Shown: one piece after another, positions 15,385 to 21,742 of the stretch | How the letters are laid out: every line of letters begins with the position of its first letter | Position numbering within the stretch: position 1 is the first letter of the stretch | NCBI GenBank assembly: GCA_934474225.1 | Contig: CAKSLU010000023.1 | Span: forward strand, 1 to 26,846 | Reading direction: 5' to 3' | DNA: 26,846 nt | Origin: an uncultured Eubacteriales bacterium | Lineage (GTDB): Bacteria; Bacillota; Clostridia; Oscillospirales; CAG-272 | Notes under the pieces: model-generated | The model's database searches: none | What the model was told of the DNA's origin: nothing | The model's input: only the letters and a program-made list of their open reading frames with translations | Made by a program: the position numbers and the translations under genes

Positions 15385-17776
15385 TTTCAAATCAATCGAA
15401 CCAAAGTGGCAAAAGTATTGGGAGGAGCACGACAGCTTCAAGGCGGTGGATTTCAGCGATAAGCCGAAATTCTATGCGCTCGTCGAGTTCCCGTACCCCT
15501 CGGGCGCAGGCATGCATGTCGGACACATCAAGGCGTATTCCGGGCTTGAGGTCGTCAGCCGCAAACGCCGCCTGGAGGGCTACAATGTCCTGTTTCCCAT
15601 CGGCTTTGATGCCTACGGTCTGCCGACGGAGAACACCGCCATCAAGACCGGCGTGCACCCCCGCAAGGTGACGGACAACAACATCAAGAAATTCACCAAT
15701 CAGCTGAAGCGCGTCGGCTTTTCCTTTGACTGGTCGCGTGTGATTGACACGACCGACGAGGACTACTATCACTGGACGCAGTGGATTTTCCTCAAGATGT
15801 ATGAGCACGGGCTTGTCTTCCGCGATAAGACGCTCGTCAACTATTGCCCGAGCTGCAAGGTCGTTCTGTCCAACGAGGATTCGCAGGGCGGTCATTGCGA
15901 CATCTGCCACAGCGAGATTGTGCAGAAGACCAAGGAGGTCTGGTATCTCCGCATCACCGAATATGCAGACAAGCTGCTGGCAGGGCTTGACGAGGTCAAC
16001 TACCTGCCCAACATCAAGCTGCAGCAGCAGAACTGGATCGGCAAGTCGACAGGCGCGTTTGTCGATTTCAAGGTCAAGGAAAACGGCGAGAAACTGAGCG
16101 TGTACACCACGCGCCCGGATACGCTCTACGGCGTGACCTTCATGGTCATTGCGCCCGAACATCCGATGATTGAAAAGTACCGCGACTCGATTCGGAACAT
16201 CGACGCGCTCGACGCCTATAAGGCGGAATGCGCAAAGAAGAGTGAATTCGAGCGCACGCAGCTGGTCAAGGATAAGACCGGCGTGAAGATCGAGGGGCTG
16301 ACCGGCATCAACCCGATCACCGAAAAGGAAGTCCCGATTTACATCTCCGACTATGTCATGATGGGCTACGGCACCGGCGCAATTATGGCGGTGCCCGCAC
16401 ATGACAGCCGCGACTATGACTTTGCCAAAAAGTTCGGCATCGACATCATCCCGGTCATCAAGGGCGGCGACATCGAAAAGGAAGCCTACACCGGTGACGG
16501 TGAGATGATCAACTCCGGCAGCCTCAATGGCATTACCAATAAGAAGGACGCGATTGAGGCGATGCTGAAGGTCATCGCCGAGAAGGGCTGCGGCGAGCGC
16601 GGCGTGCAGTATAAGATGAAGGACTGGGCGTTCAACCGCCAGCGTTATTGGGGCGAGCCGATTCCGATTGTGCACTGCCCGAAGTGCGGCATTGTGCCCG
16701 TTCCGTATGACGAGCTGCCGCTGAAGCTGCCCCCGGTTGAGAACTTCGAGCCGGGCGCGGACGGTGAAAGCCCGCTTGCCAAGATTGATGCCTTTGTGCA
16801 CTGCAAGTGCCCGAAGTGCGGCGGCGCGGCGCGCCGCGAGACCGACACCATGCCCCAGTGGGCAGGCTCGTCCTGGTATTTCCTGCGCTACTGCGACCCG
16901 CACAACCATCATGCGTTTGCCGACAAGGACAAGCTGAAATACTGGATGCCGGTTGACTGGTACAACGGCGGCATGGAGCATGTCACCCGCCACATGATTT
17001 ATTCGCGCTTCTGGCACAAGTTCCTCTATGACATCGGCGAGGTGCCGGTGGACGAGCCGTATGCCAAGCGCACGGCGCAGGGGCTGATTCTCGGCCCGGA
17101 CGGCGAAAAGATGAGCAAGTCCAAGGGCAATGTCGTGGACCCTAATGATGTGGTGGATGTGTACGGCGCAGATGTGCTGCGCGTGTATGTGCTGTTCATG
17201 GGCGACTATGAGCAGGCTGCACCCTGGAACGAGGACAGCATGAAGGGCTGCAAGCGCTTCTTAGACCGCGTCTGGGGGCTGCAGGATATCCTCGCGGACG
17301 GCGACGCATTCCGCCCGGAGATGACCGCCGTGATGCACAGAACCATCAAGAAGGTCTCCGAGGACATTGAGGCGATGAAGTTCAACACCGCGATTGCCTC
17401 CATGATGACCCTGCTGAATACCATCTATGAGAACGGCTCCATCAACCGTGCCGAGTACGGCGCGCTCTTGCGCATCCTCAATCCGTTTGCGCCGCACATG
17501 ACCGAGGAAATCTATCAGAATGTGTTCGGCAAAATCTTGAGCGAGCAGTCCTGGCCCGCCTACGACGACGCGCTCTGCGTGGAGAAGACGGTGGAGATGG
17601 CAGTGCAGGTGAACGGCAAGCTGCGCGGCAGAATCCGCGTGCCCACCGATGCCGATGCCGAGACCGTGCTGGGCATTGCCAAGGCGGATGAGGCAGTCGG
17701 CGCGGCACTCGCGGGCAAAACGCTCGTCAAGGAAATCGTCGTGCCGAACAAGATTGTCAATCTTGTCGTAAAATAA
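15365..17776 (+). CDS. leuS: Leucyl-tRNA synthetase
   Basis: LeuS charges tRNA-Leu and edits mischarged tRNA. The 803-residue class I synthetase has the HIGH-type motif HVGH (51-54) within PYPSGAGMHVGHIKAYSGLE, and LFPIGFDAYGLPTENTAIKTG. The CP1 editing domain includes YTTRPDTLYGVTFMVIAPEHP and GYGTGAIMAVPAHDSRDYDFA. RQRYWGEPIPIVHC comes next. KMSKS is at 582-586 in GEKMSKSKGNVVDP, and an anticodon-binding domain and C-terminal end (KEIVVPNKIVNLVVK) follow. AGGA at 15353-15356 is 8 nt before the ATG, inside rsfS. No T-box leader is possible upstream, since the gene overlaps rsfS; expression should follow the smc operon or an internal promoter. Confidence 0.98.
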   Translation: MKQAKYDFKSIEPKWQKYWEEHDSFKAVDFSDKPKFYALVEFPYPSGAGMHVGHIKAYSGLEVVSRKRRLEGYNVLFPIGFDAYGLPTENTAIKTGVHPRKVTDNNIKKFTNQLKRVGFSFDWSRVIDTTDEDYYHWTQWIFLKMYEHGLVFRDKTLVNYCPSCKVVLSNEDSQGGHCDICHSEIVQKTKEVWYLRITEYADKLLAGLDEVNYLPNIKLQQQNWIGKSTGAFVDFKVKENGEKLSVYTTRPDTLYGVTFMVIAPEHPMIEKYRDSIRNIDALDAYKAECAKKSEFERTQLVKDKTGVKIEGLTGINPITEKEVPIYISDYVMMGYGTGAIMAVPAHDSRDYDFAKKFGIDIIPVIKGGDIEKEAYTGDGEMINSGSLNGITNKKDAIEAMLKVIAEKGCGERGVQYKMKDWAFNRQRYWGEPIPIVHCPKCGIVPVPYDELPLKLPPVENFEPGADGESPLAKIDAFVHCKCPKCGGAARRETDTMPQWAGSSWYFLRYCDPHNHHAFADKDKLKYWMPVDWYNGGMEHVTRHMIYSRFWHKFLYDIGEVPVDEPYAKRTAQGLILGPDGEKMSKSKGNVVDPNDVVDVYGADVLRVYVLFMGDYEQAAPWNEDSMKGCKRFLDRVWGLQDILADGDAFRPEMTAVMHRTIKKVSEDIEAMKFNTAIASMMTLLNTIYENGSINRAEYGALLRILNPFAPHMTEEIYQNVFGKILSEQSWPAYDDALCVEKTVEMAVQVNGKLRGRIRVPTDADAETVLGIAKADEAVGAALAGKTLVKEIVVPNKIVNLVVK

Positions 17777-17798
17777 TCCGAAATATTTTGTTTTACTC

Positions 17799-17827
17799 TT
17801 GACATTTGCCTTTGCACTCGATATAAT
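17799..17827 (+). promoter_or_regulatory. Consensus sigma-A promoter for rpsU
   Basis: TTGACA (17799-17804), 17 nt, TATAAT (17822-17827): both boxes match the sigma-A consensus exactly and the spacing is optimal, fitting the high expression expected of a ribosomal protein gene. No terminator is visible between leuS and this promoter, so some leuS transcripts may also run into rpsU. Confidence 0.92.
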
Positions 17828-17845
17828 ATAGTGTAAGCATTGTTT

Positions 17846-17862
17846 GTTGAGCTTTGCTCAAC
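17846..17862 (+). promoter_or_regulatory. Leader hairpin before rpsU Shine-Dalgarno
   Basis: GTTGAGC (17846-17852), loop TTT, GCTCAAC (17856-17862) is a perfect 7-bp hairpin. It lies about 10 nt after the likely transcription start and 5 nt before the strong Shine-Dalgarno GGGGAGG (17868-17874). It is not followed by a T-run, so it is not a terminator. It could protect the 5' end or be bound by S21; both ideas are inference. Confidence 0.5.
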
Positions 17863-17883
17863 GGCGAGGGGAGGGAAAAAACG

Positions 17884-18060
17884 ATGGCAGAAATCAGAGT
17901 TAAGGAAAACGAGACTCTTGACAGCGCTCTTCGCCGCTTTAAACGTCAGTGCGCAAGATCCGGTGTGCTTACCGAGCTCCGTAAAAGAGAGCATTACGAG
18001 AAGCCCAGCGTAAAGCGTAAGAAGAAGTCTGAGGCAGCACGCAAGCGCAAGTACAAGTAA
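17884..18060 (+). CDS. rpsU: Small subunit ribosomal protein S21
   Basis: The 58-residue protein MAEIRVKENETLDSALRRFKRQCARSG... has the typical bS21 start and a strongly basic C-terminus (KRKKKSEAARKRKYK). S21 joins the 30S subunit late, near the anti-Shine-Dalgarno end of 16S rRNA. The ATG at 17884 has a purine-rich GAGGGGAGGG ribosome binding site. The gene has its own promoter and terminator and is transcribed alone, facing the minus-strand pair that follows. Confidence 0.97.
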   Translation: MAEIRVKENETLDSALRRFKRQCARSGVLTELRKREHYEKPSVKRKKKSEAARKRKYK

Positions 18061-18065
18061 TCGTT

Positions 18066-18098
18066 AAAAAAAGAGGAAGCGTAGCTTCCTCTTTTTTT
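18066..18098. terminator. Bidirectional rho-independent terminator
   Basis: A7-GAGGAAGC (18066-18080), loop GTA, GCTTCCTC-T7 (18084-18098): a 15-bp perfect stem with A- and T-tracts on both sides. It sits between convergent rpsU (plus) and the small minus-strand gene ending at 18111, and can serve both. Confidence 0.95.
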
Positions 18099-18110
18099 CT
18101 GCAGTTTTGG

Positions 18111-18554
18111 TTATTTTGCAAGTCCGTCTTTCGCGAGCGTCTTTGCCGCATCGACAAACTTTGCGTCCGTCGGCGCAGGATTTTCAAAGCGCATGGTTGG
18201 GCGCGACAGGAAGGGTACGAGCGCCTCCCACAGCGCGCGGTCGTCACCGGTAAAGCCGCGCTCGTAGGACTTCGACGCCCAGACGGCGGCAAGGTCGGGC
18301 AGTGCGGTGTAGACGGTCACATAGTCTTCGTCGAGGATGGTGGCAAAATGCTCGTCGTAGTAGCGGCGGCGCATGAAGTTGGAAAAGTAAGTCAGCGCCC
18401 GCGCGGTCACTTCGAGAATGACGGCTTTTTCGTCCATGGATTCGCTTTTGCCGCAGAATTTGTAGACATTGAAATCCTGGTGGTTGTAGAACAGGAACGA
18501 CCAGCCGGTCGCATCCTTTGCAGGGGCGGTTTCGACAAACAAACGGTATTCCAT
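18111..18554 (-). CDS. Unrecognised protein, possible degenerate RNase H-like fold
   Basis: I do not recognise a named family. The 147-residue soluble product starts MEYRLFVETAPAKDATGWSF. The predicted order is three strands, a helix with E48 (AVILEVTARALTYF), a strand VTVYTALPDLAAVW, then DDRALWEALVPFL, a strand MRFENP and a final helix AKFVDAAKTLAK. This resembles RNase HI, in which the second acidic residue of the YTDS motif would correspond to A84 and the first Asp to a Glu/Thr stretch; if so, catalysis is probably lost. That is my inference from pattern only. AAGGA (18563-18567 on the minus strand) is 8 nt before the ATG. It lies downstream of the FkbM gene on the same strand, now separated from it by an inserted element, and ends at a shared terminator. 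Confidence 0.75.
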   Translation of the reverse strand: MEYRLFVETAPAKDATGWSFLFYNHQDFNVYKFCGKSESMDEKAVILEVTARALTYFSNFMRRRYYDEHFATILDEDYVTVYTALPDLAAVWASKSYERGFTGDDRALWEALVPFLSRPTMRFENPAPTDAKFVDAAKTLAKDGLAK

Positions 18555-18576
18555 CTTAAATTTCCTTCTTTCTGTT

Positions 18577-18597
18577 TACCCTCGATTGACAAGGGCA
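18577..18597. repeat. Left terminal inverted repeat of MITE-like element
   Basis: TA followed by CCCTCGATTGACAAGGGCA; an exact reverse complement of the right copy at 18797-18817 (21 of 21 bases including the TA). Confidence 0.9.
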
Positions 18598-18815
18598 GAC
18601 ACGGTTTTTCGGGGCTGAAACCGCACCTGACTTCGTTTTTTTCATTGGCGGGCTGATGCCCGCCTGCTTCGTCAGCCTCGTCCGGCACATTTTCCGCTCC
18701 CGAAAAACTCACAAGGACTTTCCGGCGAGGAAAACTCTGGTTGGCGAGGACGATGACGATGTCCAGCGTCAACTTTTTACCGCCGGAAAGCGTATTTGCC
18801 CTTGTCAATCGAGGG
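18579..18815. mobile_element. 237-bp MITE-like insertion with 19-bp perfect TIRs and TA duplication
   Basis: The element is bounded by perfect 19-bp inverted repeats, each flanked outside by TA (18577-18578 and 18816-18817), as left by IS630/Tc1/mariner-type transposition. It encodes no transposase. The interior is rich in further inverted repeats: 18605-18613/18699-18707, 18627-18631/18671-18675, 18647-18653/18658-18664, 18718-18727/18781-18790 and 18740-18746/18767-18773. Its right part supplies the last codons and stop of the FkbM gene. Taking out the element with one TA joins the FkbM frame to a stop at 18556-18558, one base before the next gene's ATG, which supports insertion into an older operon. 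The family link to IS630 is inferred from the TA only. Confidence 0.7.
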
Positions 18816-19886
18816 TACCGTTGCATACAGGTTGATGTCCCACGCCGGGACATAGGGAAAGCGGCGCAGCCGCAGCTCGTAAAAGGGGAACTGCTCGTGC
18901 AGCAGCAGCGGCAGGTCGAATAAATCTTCGCTTCTGTGGTAGGCGGAGACGAGCAAATCGGGTCGGCGGCGCAGAATGGTCTCGCGAGAGCCGAGCAGCG
19001 CCGCGCGCTCCGCGCCCTCCACATCGTATTTGATGTAGTCAGCGGGCGCGCCGAGGCTGTCCACGGTGTCGAGCGCCACGGTGTCGCCGCCGACCGCCTT
19101 TGCGGCGGAATTGCGGTTGCCCTCGGCGGAGAACGCCGCGTCACCTTTTTCGCTCCATGCGCAAAAGCGGAAAGGCAGCACCCGGGCTGCGGTTTCGCCC
19201 TCGGCATAGGCGGCGAGCTTTTTGTAGCTGCGCCGGTCCGGCTCGATGGCGTAGATGGTTTTCGCGTGCGGGCAATCGGCGATGAATTTTCGCGCCGTGT
19301 CTCCGGTGTACGCGCCCGCATCCACCATGGTCTCGTAGTGCGCAAAGTCGAGAATCGCGCGCTCGCAGTCCGGCGCGCTTGTTGCCGCGCGCAGGTGTGC
19401 AAGTTTGCCGGTGAGCTTGTAGCGGACAAGCTCGCCGAAAATGCGTTTCGATTCCTCGTCACAGAGGAGATCATATGCCGCGCGAAACTTGTCGTAGTTT
19501 TCCTTGTAAAACTGCCTTGTGAACAGCGCGCTGCCTGCCGCCACCGGCACATCCGGCGCGTAAACCTCGCGTTCGGCGTCCAGCGCGTCAAACCGCGCCA
19601 GCACCTCCGGCAGGGAGGAACCAAAGGACAAAAGCACGATGAAATCCTCGTATTTTGCCGCGACCTCGGCATAGGTCAGCACCACCTTGCCGTGAAAGGC
19701 GTGCCCGCGCACAAAGCCGTCGCTGGCGAAGAAATCTGCCGCTTCGACGCCGCAGCGTTCCAGTACGGCGAGAATCTTGTCCGCGCCGTTGCCCATGCCG
19801 TACAGCACGACAGGCTTGTCCGCCTGCGCCAGCCGCTCCCACAGGTCGGCGGTGACGGTGTCGGGCGTGGGAAGAAAATCGTTCAC
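18777..19886 (-). CDS. FkbM family methyltransferase with N-terminal Rossmann-like domain
   Basis: The 369-residue protein has two parts. Residues about 1-125 include KPVVLYGMGNGADKILAVLERCGVEAADFFASD, a nucleotide-binding-like fold often fused to sugar-modifying enzymes. Residues about 185-355 form the FkbM SAM-dependent methyltransferase: MVDAGAYTGDTARKFI (SAM loop), IYAIEPDRRSYKKL, DYIKYDVEGAERAALLGS, LLVSAYHRSEDLFDLPLLL and the final strand INLYAT. FkbM enzymes methylate hydroxyl groups on polyketides, sugars and other surface molecules; the substrate here is unknown. The GTG start is supported by GGGAGGA at 19894-19900 on the minus strand, 7 nt upstream. The last 12 residues (PSIDKGKYAFRR) and the stop lie inside the inserted element. 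No convincing promoter was seen upstream. Confidence 0.88.
   Translation of the reverse strand: MNDFLPTPDTVTADLWERLAQADKPVVLYGMGNGADKILAVLERCGVEAADFFASDGFVRGHAFHGKVVLTYAEVAAKYEDFIVLLSFGSSLPEVLARFDALDAEREVYAPDVPVAAGSALFTRQFYKENYDKFRAAYDLLCDEESKRIFGELVRYKLTGKLAHLRAATSAPDCERAILDFAHYETMVDAGAYTGDTARKFIADCPHAKTIYAIEPDRRSYKKLAAYAEGETAARVLPFRFCAWSEKGDAAFSAEGNRNSAAKAVGGDTVALDTVDSLGAPADYIKYDVEGAERAALLGSRETILRRRPDLLVSAYHRSEDLFDLPLLLHEQFPFYELRLRRFPYVPAWDINLYATVPSIDKGKYAFRR
18797..18817. repeat. Right terminal inverted repeat of MITE-like element
   Basis: TGCCCTTGTCAATCGAGGG followed by TA; exact reverse complement of the left copy at 18577-18597. It lies within the 3' coding end of the FkbM methyltransferase gene, where it encodes VPSIDKG. 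Confidence 0.9.
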
Positions 19887-19900
19887 CCGTGTGTCCTCCC

Positions 19901-19929
19901 TTGATTTTTGATGCTTCCTGTGCTATACT
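19901..19929 (+). promoter_or_regulatory. Probable sigma-A promoter for the HIT gene
   Basis: TTGATT (19901-19906), 17 nt, TATACT (19924-19929). It starts just beyond the ribosome binding site of the divergent FkbM gene and leaves a leader of about 25 nt before the HIT start. Confidence 0.7.
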
Positions 19930-19962
19930 TTAGACAAAGCAGTAGGAAAGGAAGTTTTGAAT

Positions 19963-20304
19963 ATGGATTGTCTCTTTTGTAAAATTGCCGCAGGCGAGAT
20001 TCCGTCCACAAAGGTCTATGAGGATGAGACGGTGTACGCCTTCCGCGACATCAACCCGCAGGCGCCCGTGCATGTCGTTGTGATTCCGAAAAAGCATATC
20101 GCGTCCTCGGCAGATGAAATCACGGCGGCAAACAGCGGCACGATTGCGGCACTGTTTGAGGCTGTCCCGAAGATTGCCAAGGCGGCAGGGCTGACAAACG
20201 GCTACCGTATTGTCAACAACTGCGGGGCGGATGCCTGCCAGTCGGTGCAGCACATACATTTTCATATCCTCGGCGGCAAGCAGCTTGCCGATTCGATGGC
20301 GTAA
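19963..20304 (+). CDS. HIT family (histidine triad) nucleotide hydrolase
   Basis: The 113-residue protein is a Hint-branch HIT protein, a class that hydrolyses nucleoside phosphoramidates such as AMP-lysine. It begins MDCLFCKIAAGEIPSTKVYEDETVYAFRDINPQAPVHVVVIPKKHI and carries the histidine triad in SVQHIHFHILGG, where the middle His is the nucleophile by family knowledge. CLFCKI is the common N-terminal Cys-rich start. The ATG at 19963 has AAGGAA (19948-19953) 9 nt upstream and is preferred to the in-frame TTG at 19957. It is a single-gene unit with its own promoter and a terminator shared with lysC. Confidence 0.95.
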   Translation: MDCLFCKIAAGEIPSTKVYEDETVYAFRDINPQAPVHVVVIPKKHIASSADEITAANSGTIAALFEAVPKIAKAAGLTNGYRIVNNCGADACQSVQHIHFHILGGKQLADSMA

Positions 20305-20321
20305 AGCAGGAAAAAGTCGAG

Positions 20322-20352
20322 AAGCCTTCCCATGCGGGAAGGCTTTTCTTTT
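20322..20352. terminator. Terminator between convergent HIT and lysC genes
   Basis: AAGCCTTCCC (20322-20331), loop ATGC, GGGAAGGCTT (20336-20345), then TTCTTTT: a perfect 10-bp stem with a T-rich tail on the plus strand. On the minus strand the stem is followed by CTCGACTTTTT, a weaker T-tract, so it may also end lysC transcripts. Confidence 0.9.
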
Positions 20353-21667
20353 ATCGGATAAATTCGTCGTAGATGGCTTTGACCGTCTTCTCGTAGTCCG
20401 CCTCTTCCACGCCGATGATGATGTTCAGCTCGCTCGACCCCTGGTCGATGGTGCGGATGTTGATGCCCGCACGGCTGACTGCGTTGAAGATGCGCGCCGC
20501 CGTACCTTTGGAGCGCGCCATGCCGCGGCCCACGATGGCAATCAGGGCAAGCCCGTCTTCAATGCCGACGGCGTCCGGCGTGGTCTTGAGGCAGATGCCG
20601 CGCACAATCTGGTCGCGAATCTTGTCGATGTAGGCGGTGTTGACCACCACGCTCATCGTGTCGATGCCGGAGGGCAGATGCTCAAACGGAATGTTGAAGT
20701 CTTCGAGCACGGACAGCACCTTGCGGCCAAAGCCGATTTCGGCGTTCATCAAATCCTTTTCAATGTTGATGACCGAAAAGCCTTTCTTGCCTGCGATGCC
20801 GGTGACGACATCCTCGGAAGAATACTCCGCCGTCGTGGCGACAATCATCGTGCCGCGGTCGGTGGGGGCGTTGGTGTTCTTGATGTTGATCGGAATCCCC
20901 GCAAAGCGAACCGGGAAGATGGCTTCCTCGTGCAGAACGGTCGCGCCCATGTAGGAAAGCTCCCGCAGCTCGCGGTAGGTGATGGTCTCAATCGTCTTCG
21001 GATTGTCCACGATGCGGGGGTCTGCCATCAGAAAGCCCGAGACATCCGTCCAGTTCTCATAGACATCGGCGTGCACGGCGCGTGCGACAATCGAGCCGGT
21101 CACATCCGAGCCGCCGCGCGAAAAGGTCTTGATGGTGCCGTTCGGCATGGAGCCGTAAAAGCCGGGGATGACCGCCTGCTTGTGGTTGCGCAGGATGGCG
21201 GAGAGCGTCACATTTGTGCGGTCGGCATCGAACGTGCCGTTGTCCTGGAAGTAGATGACGGTGGCGGCGTCGATGAAGTCGAAGCCGAGGTAGTTTGCGA
21301 GGATGATGCCGTTTAGGTACTCGCCGCGGCTTGCCGCATAGTCGCGCCCGGGCTGGTGCATGAACGCGCCCTTGATGCGCTCGTATTCCTTGGTCATGTC
21401 GAGTGACAGACCGAGGTCGGCGATGATGGCCTCATAGCGCTCGATAATTTTGCCAAAATCCGCGTCGAATTCTTCACCGTGCATCGCCTTTTCAAAGCAG
21501 GCGTAGAGCATGTCGGTGACTTTGGTGTCGTCTTTCGTGCGCTTGCCGGGGGCAGAGGGGACAACATATCGTCTGGCGGGGTCTTCGTGAATGATCTCGG
21601 CAACTTTGCGGAAGTGCTCCGCGTCGGCGAGCGAAGAACCGCCGAATTTGATGACTTTTACTTGCAT
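20351..21667 (-). CDS. lysC: Aspartate kinase
   Basis: Aspartate kinase phosphorylates aspartate, the entry step to lysine, diaminopimelate, threonine and methionine. The 438-residue protein has VIKFGGSSLADAEHF (KFGGSS 7-12), YAASRGEYLNGIILANYLGF and FSRGGSDVTGSIVARAVHADVYENWTDVSGF. Two C-terminal ACT domains follow: VTGIAGKKGFSVINIEKDLM..., and ALIAIVGRGMARSKGTAARIFNAVSRAGINIRTIDQGSSELNIIIGV, which bind the feedback amino acid. Length and lack of a dehydrogenase domain match the monofunctional YclM-like class. AAGGAGA (21673-21679, minus) is 5 nt before the ATG. A perfect promoter lies immediately upstream and the leader is short, so no lysine riboswitch is present. Confidence 0.95.
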   Translation of the reverse strand: MQVKVIKFGGSSLADAEHFRKVAEIIHEDPARRYVVPSAPGKRTKDDTKVTDMLYACFEKAMHGEEFDADFGKIIERYEAIIADLGLSLDMTKEYERIKGAFMHQPGRDYAASRGEYLNGIILANYLGFDFIDAATVIYFQDNGTFDADRTNVTLSAILRNHKQAVIPGFYGSMPNGTIKTFSRGGSDVTGSIVARAVHADVYENWTDVSGFLMADPRIVDNPKTIETITYRELRELSYMGATVLHEEAIFPVRFAGIPINIKNTNAPTDRGTMIVATTAEYSSEDVVTGIAGKKGFSVINIEKDLMNAEIGFGRKVLSVLEDFNIPFEHLPSGIDTMSVVVNTAYIDKIRDQIVRGICLKTTPDAVGIEDGLALIAIVGRGMARSKGTAARIFNAVSRAGINIRTIDQGSSELNIIIGVEEADYEKTVKAIYDEFIR

Positions 21668-21704
21668 TTCGGTCTCCTTGCTGGGAAAATAGGTCTACAT
21701 TGAT

Positions 21705-21733
21705 ATTATATGTAGGAAGAAAGCGGGTGTCAA
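21705..21733 (-). promoter_or_regulatory. Consensus sigma-A promoter for lysC
   Basis: On the minus strand TTGACA (21733-21728), 17 nt, TATAAT (21710-21705): both boxes are exact consensus. The -35 box starts 10 nt after the stop codon of the ABC transporter gene, so lysC has its own strong promoter even though it lies directly downstream of that gene. Confidence 0.92.
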
Positions 21734-21742
21734 GCCGCAAAT

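Noticed and set aside
15392..17017. A 541-codon minus-strand frame opposite leuS
   Set aside because: Shadow of leuS with no conserved motif.
18647..18664. GGCGGGC-TGAT-GCCCGCC hairpin as a terminator
   Set aside because: No T-run follows on either strand; on the minus strand it is followed by A-rich sequence. It is better explained as internal structure of the inserted element.
18407..19672. A 421-codon minus-strand frame spanning the FkbM gene, the inserted element and the start of the small gene
   Set aside because: It is Arg/Ser-rich out-of-frame sequence in the two real genes. It was briefly considered as a fusion through the element, but it matches neither product's frame.
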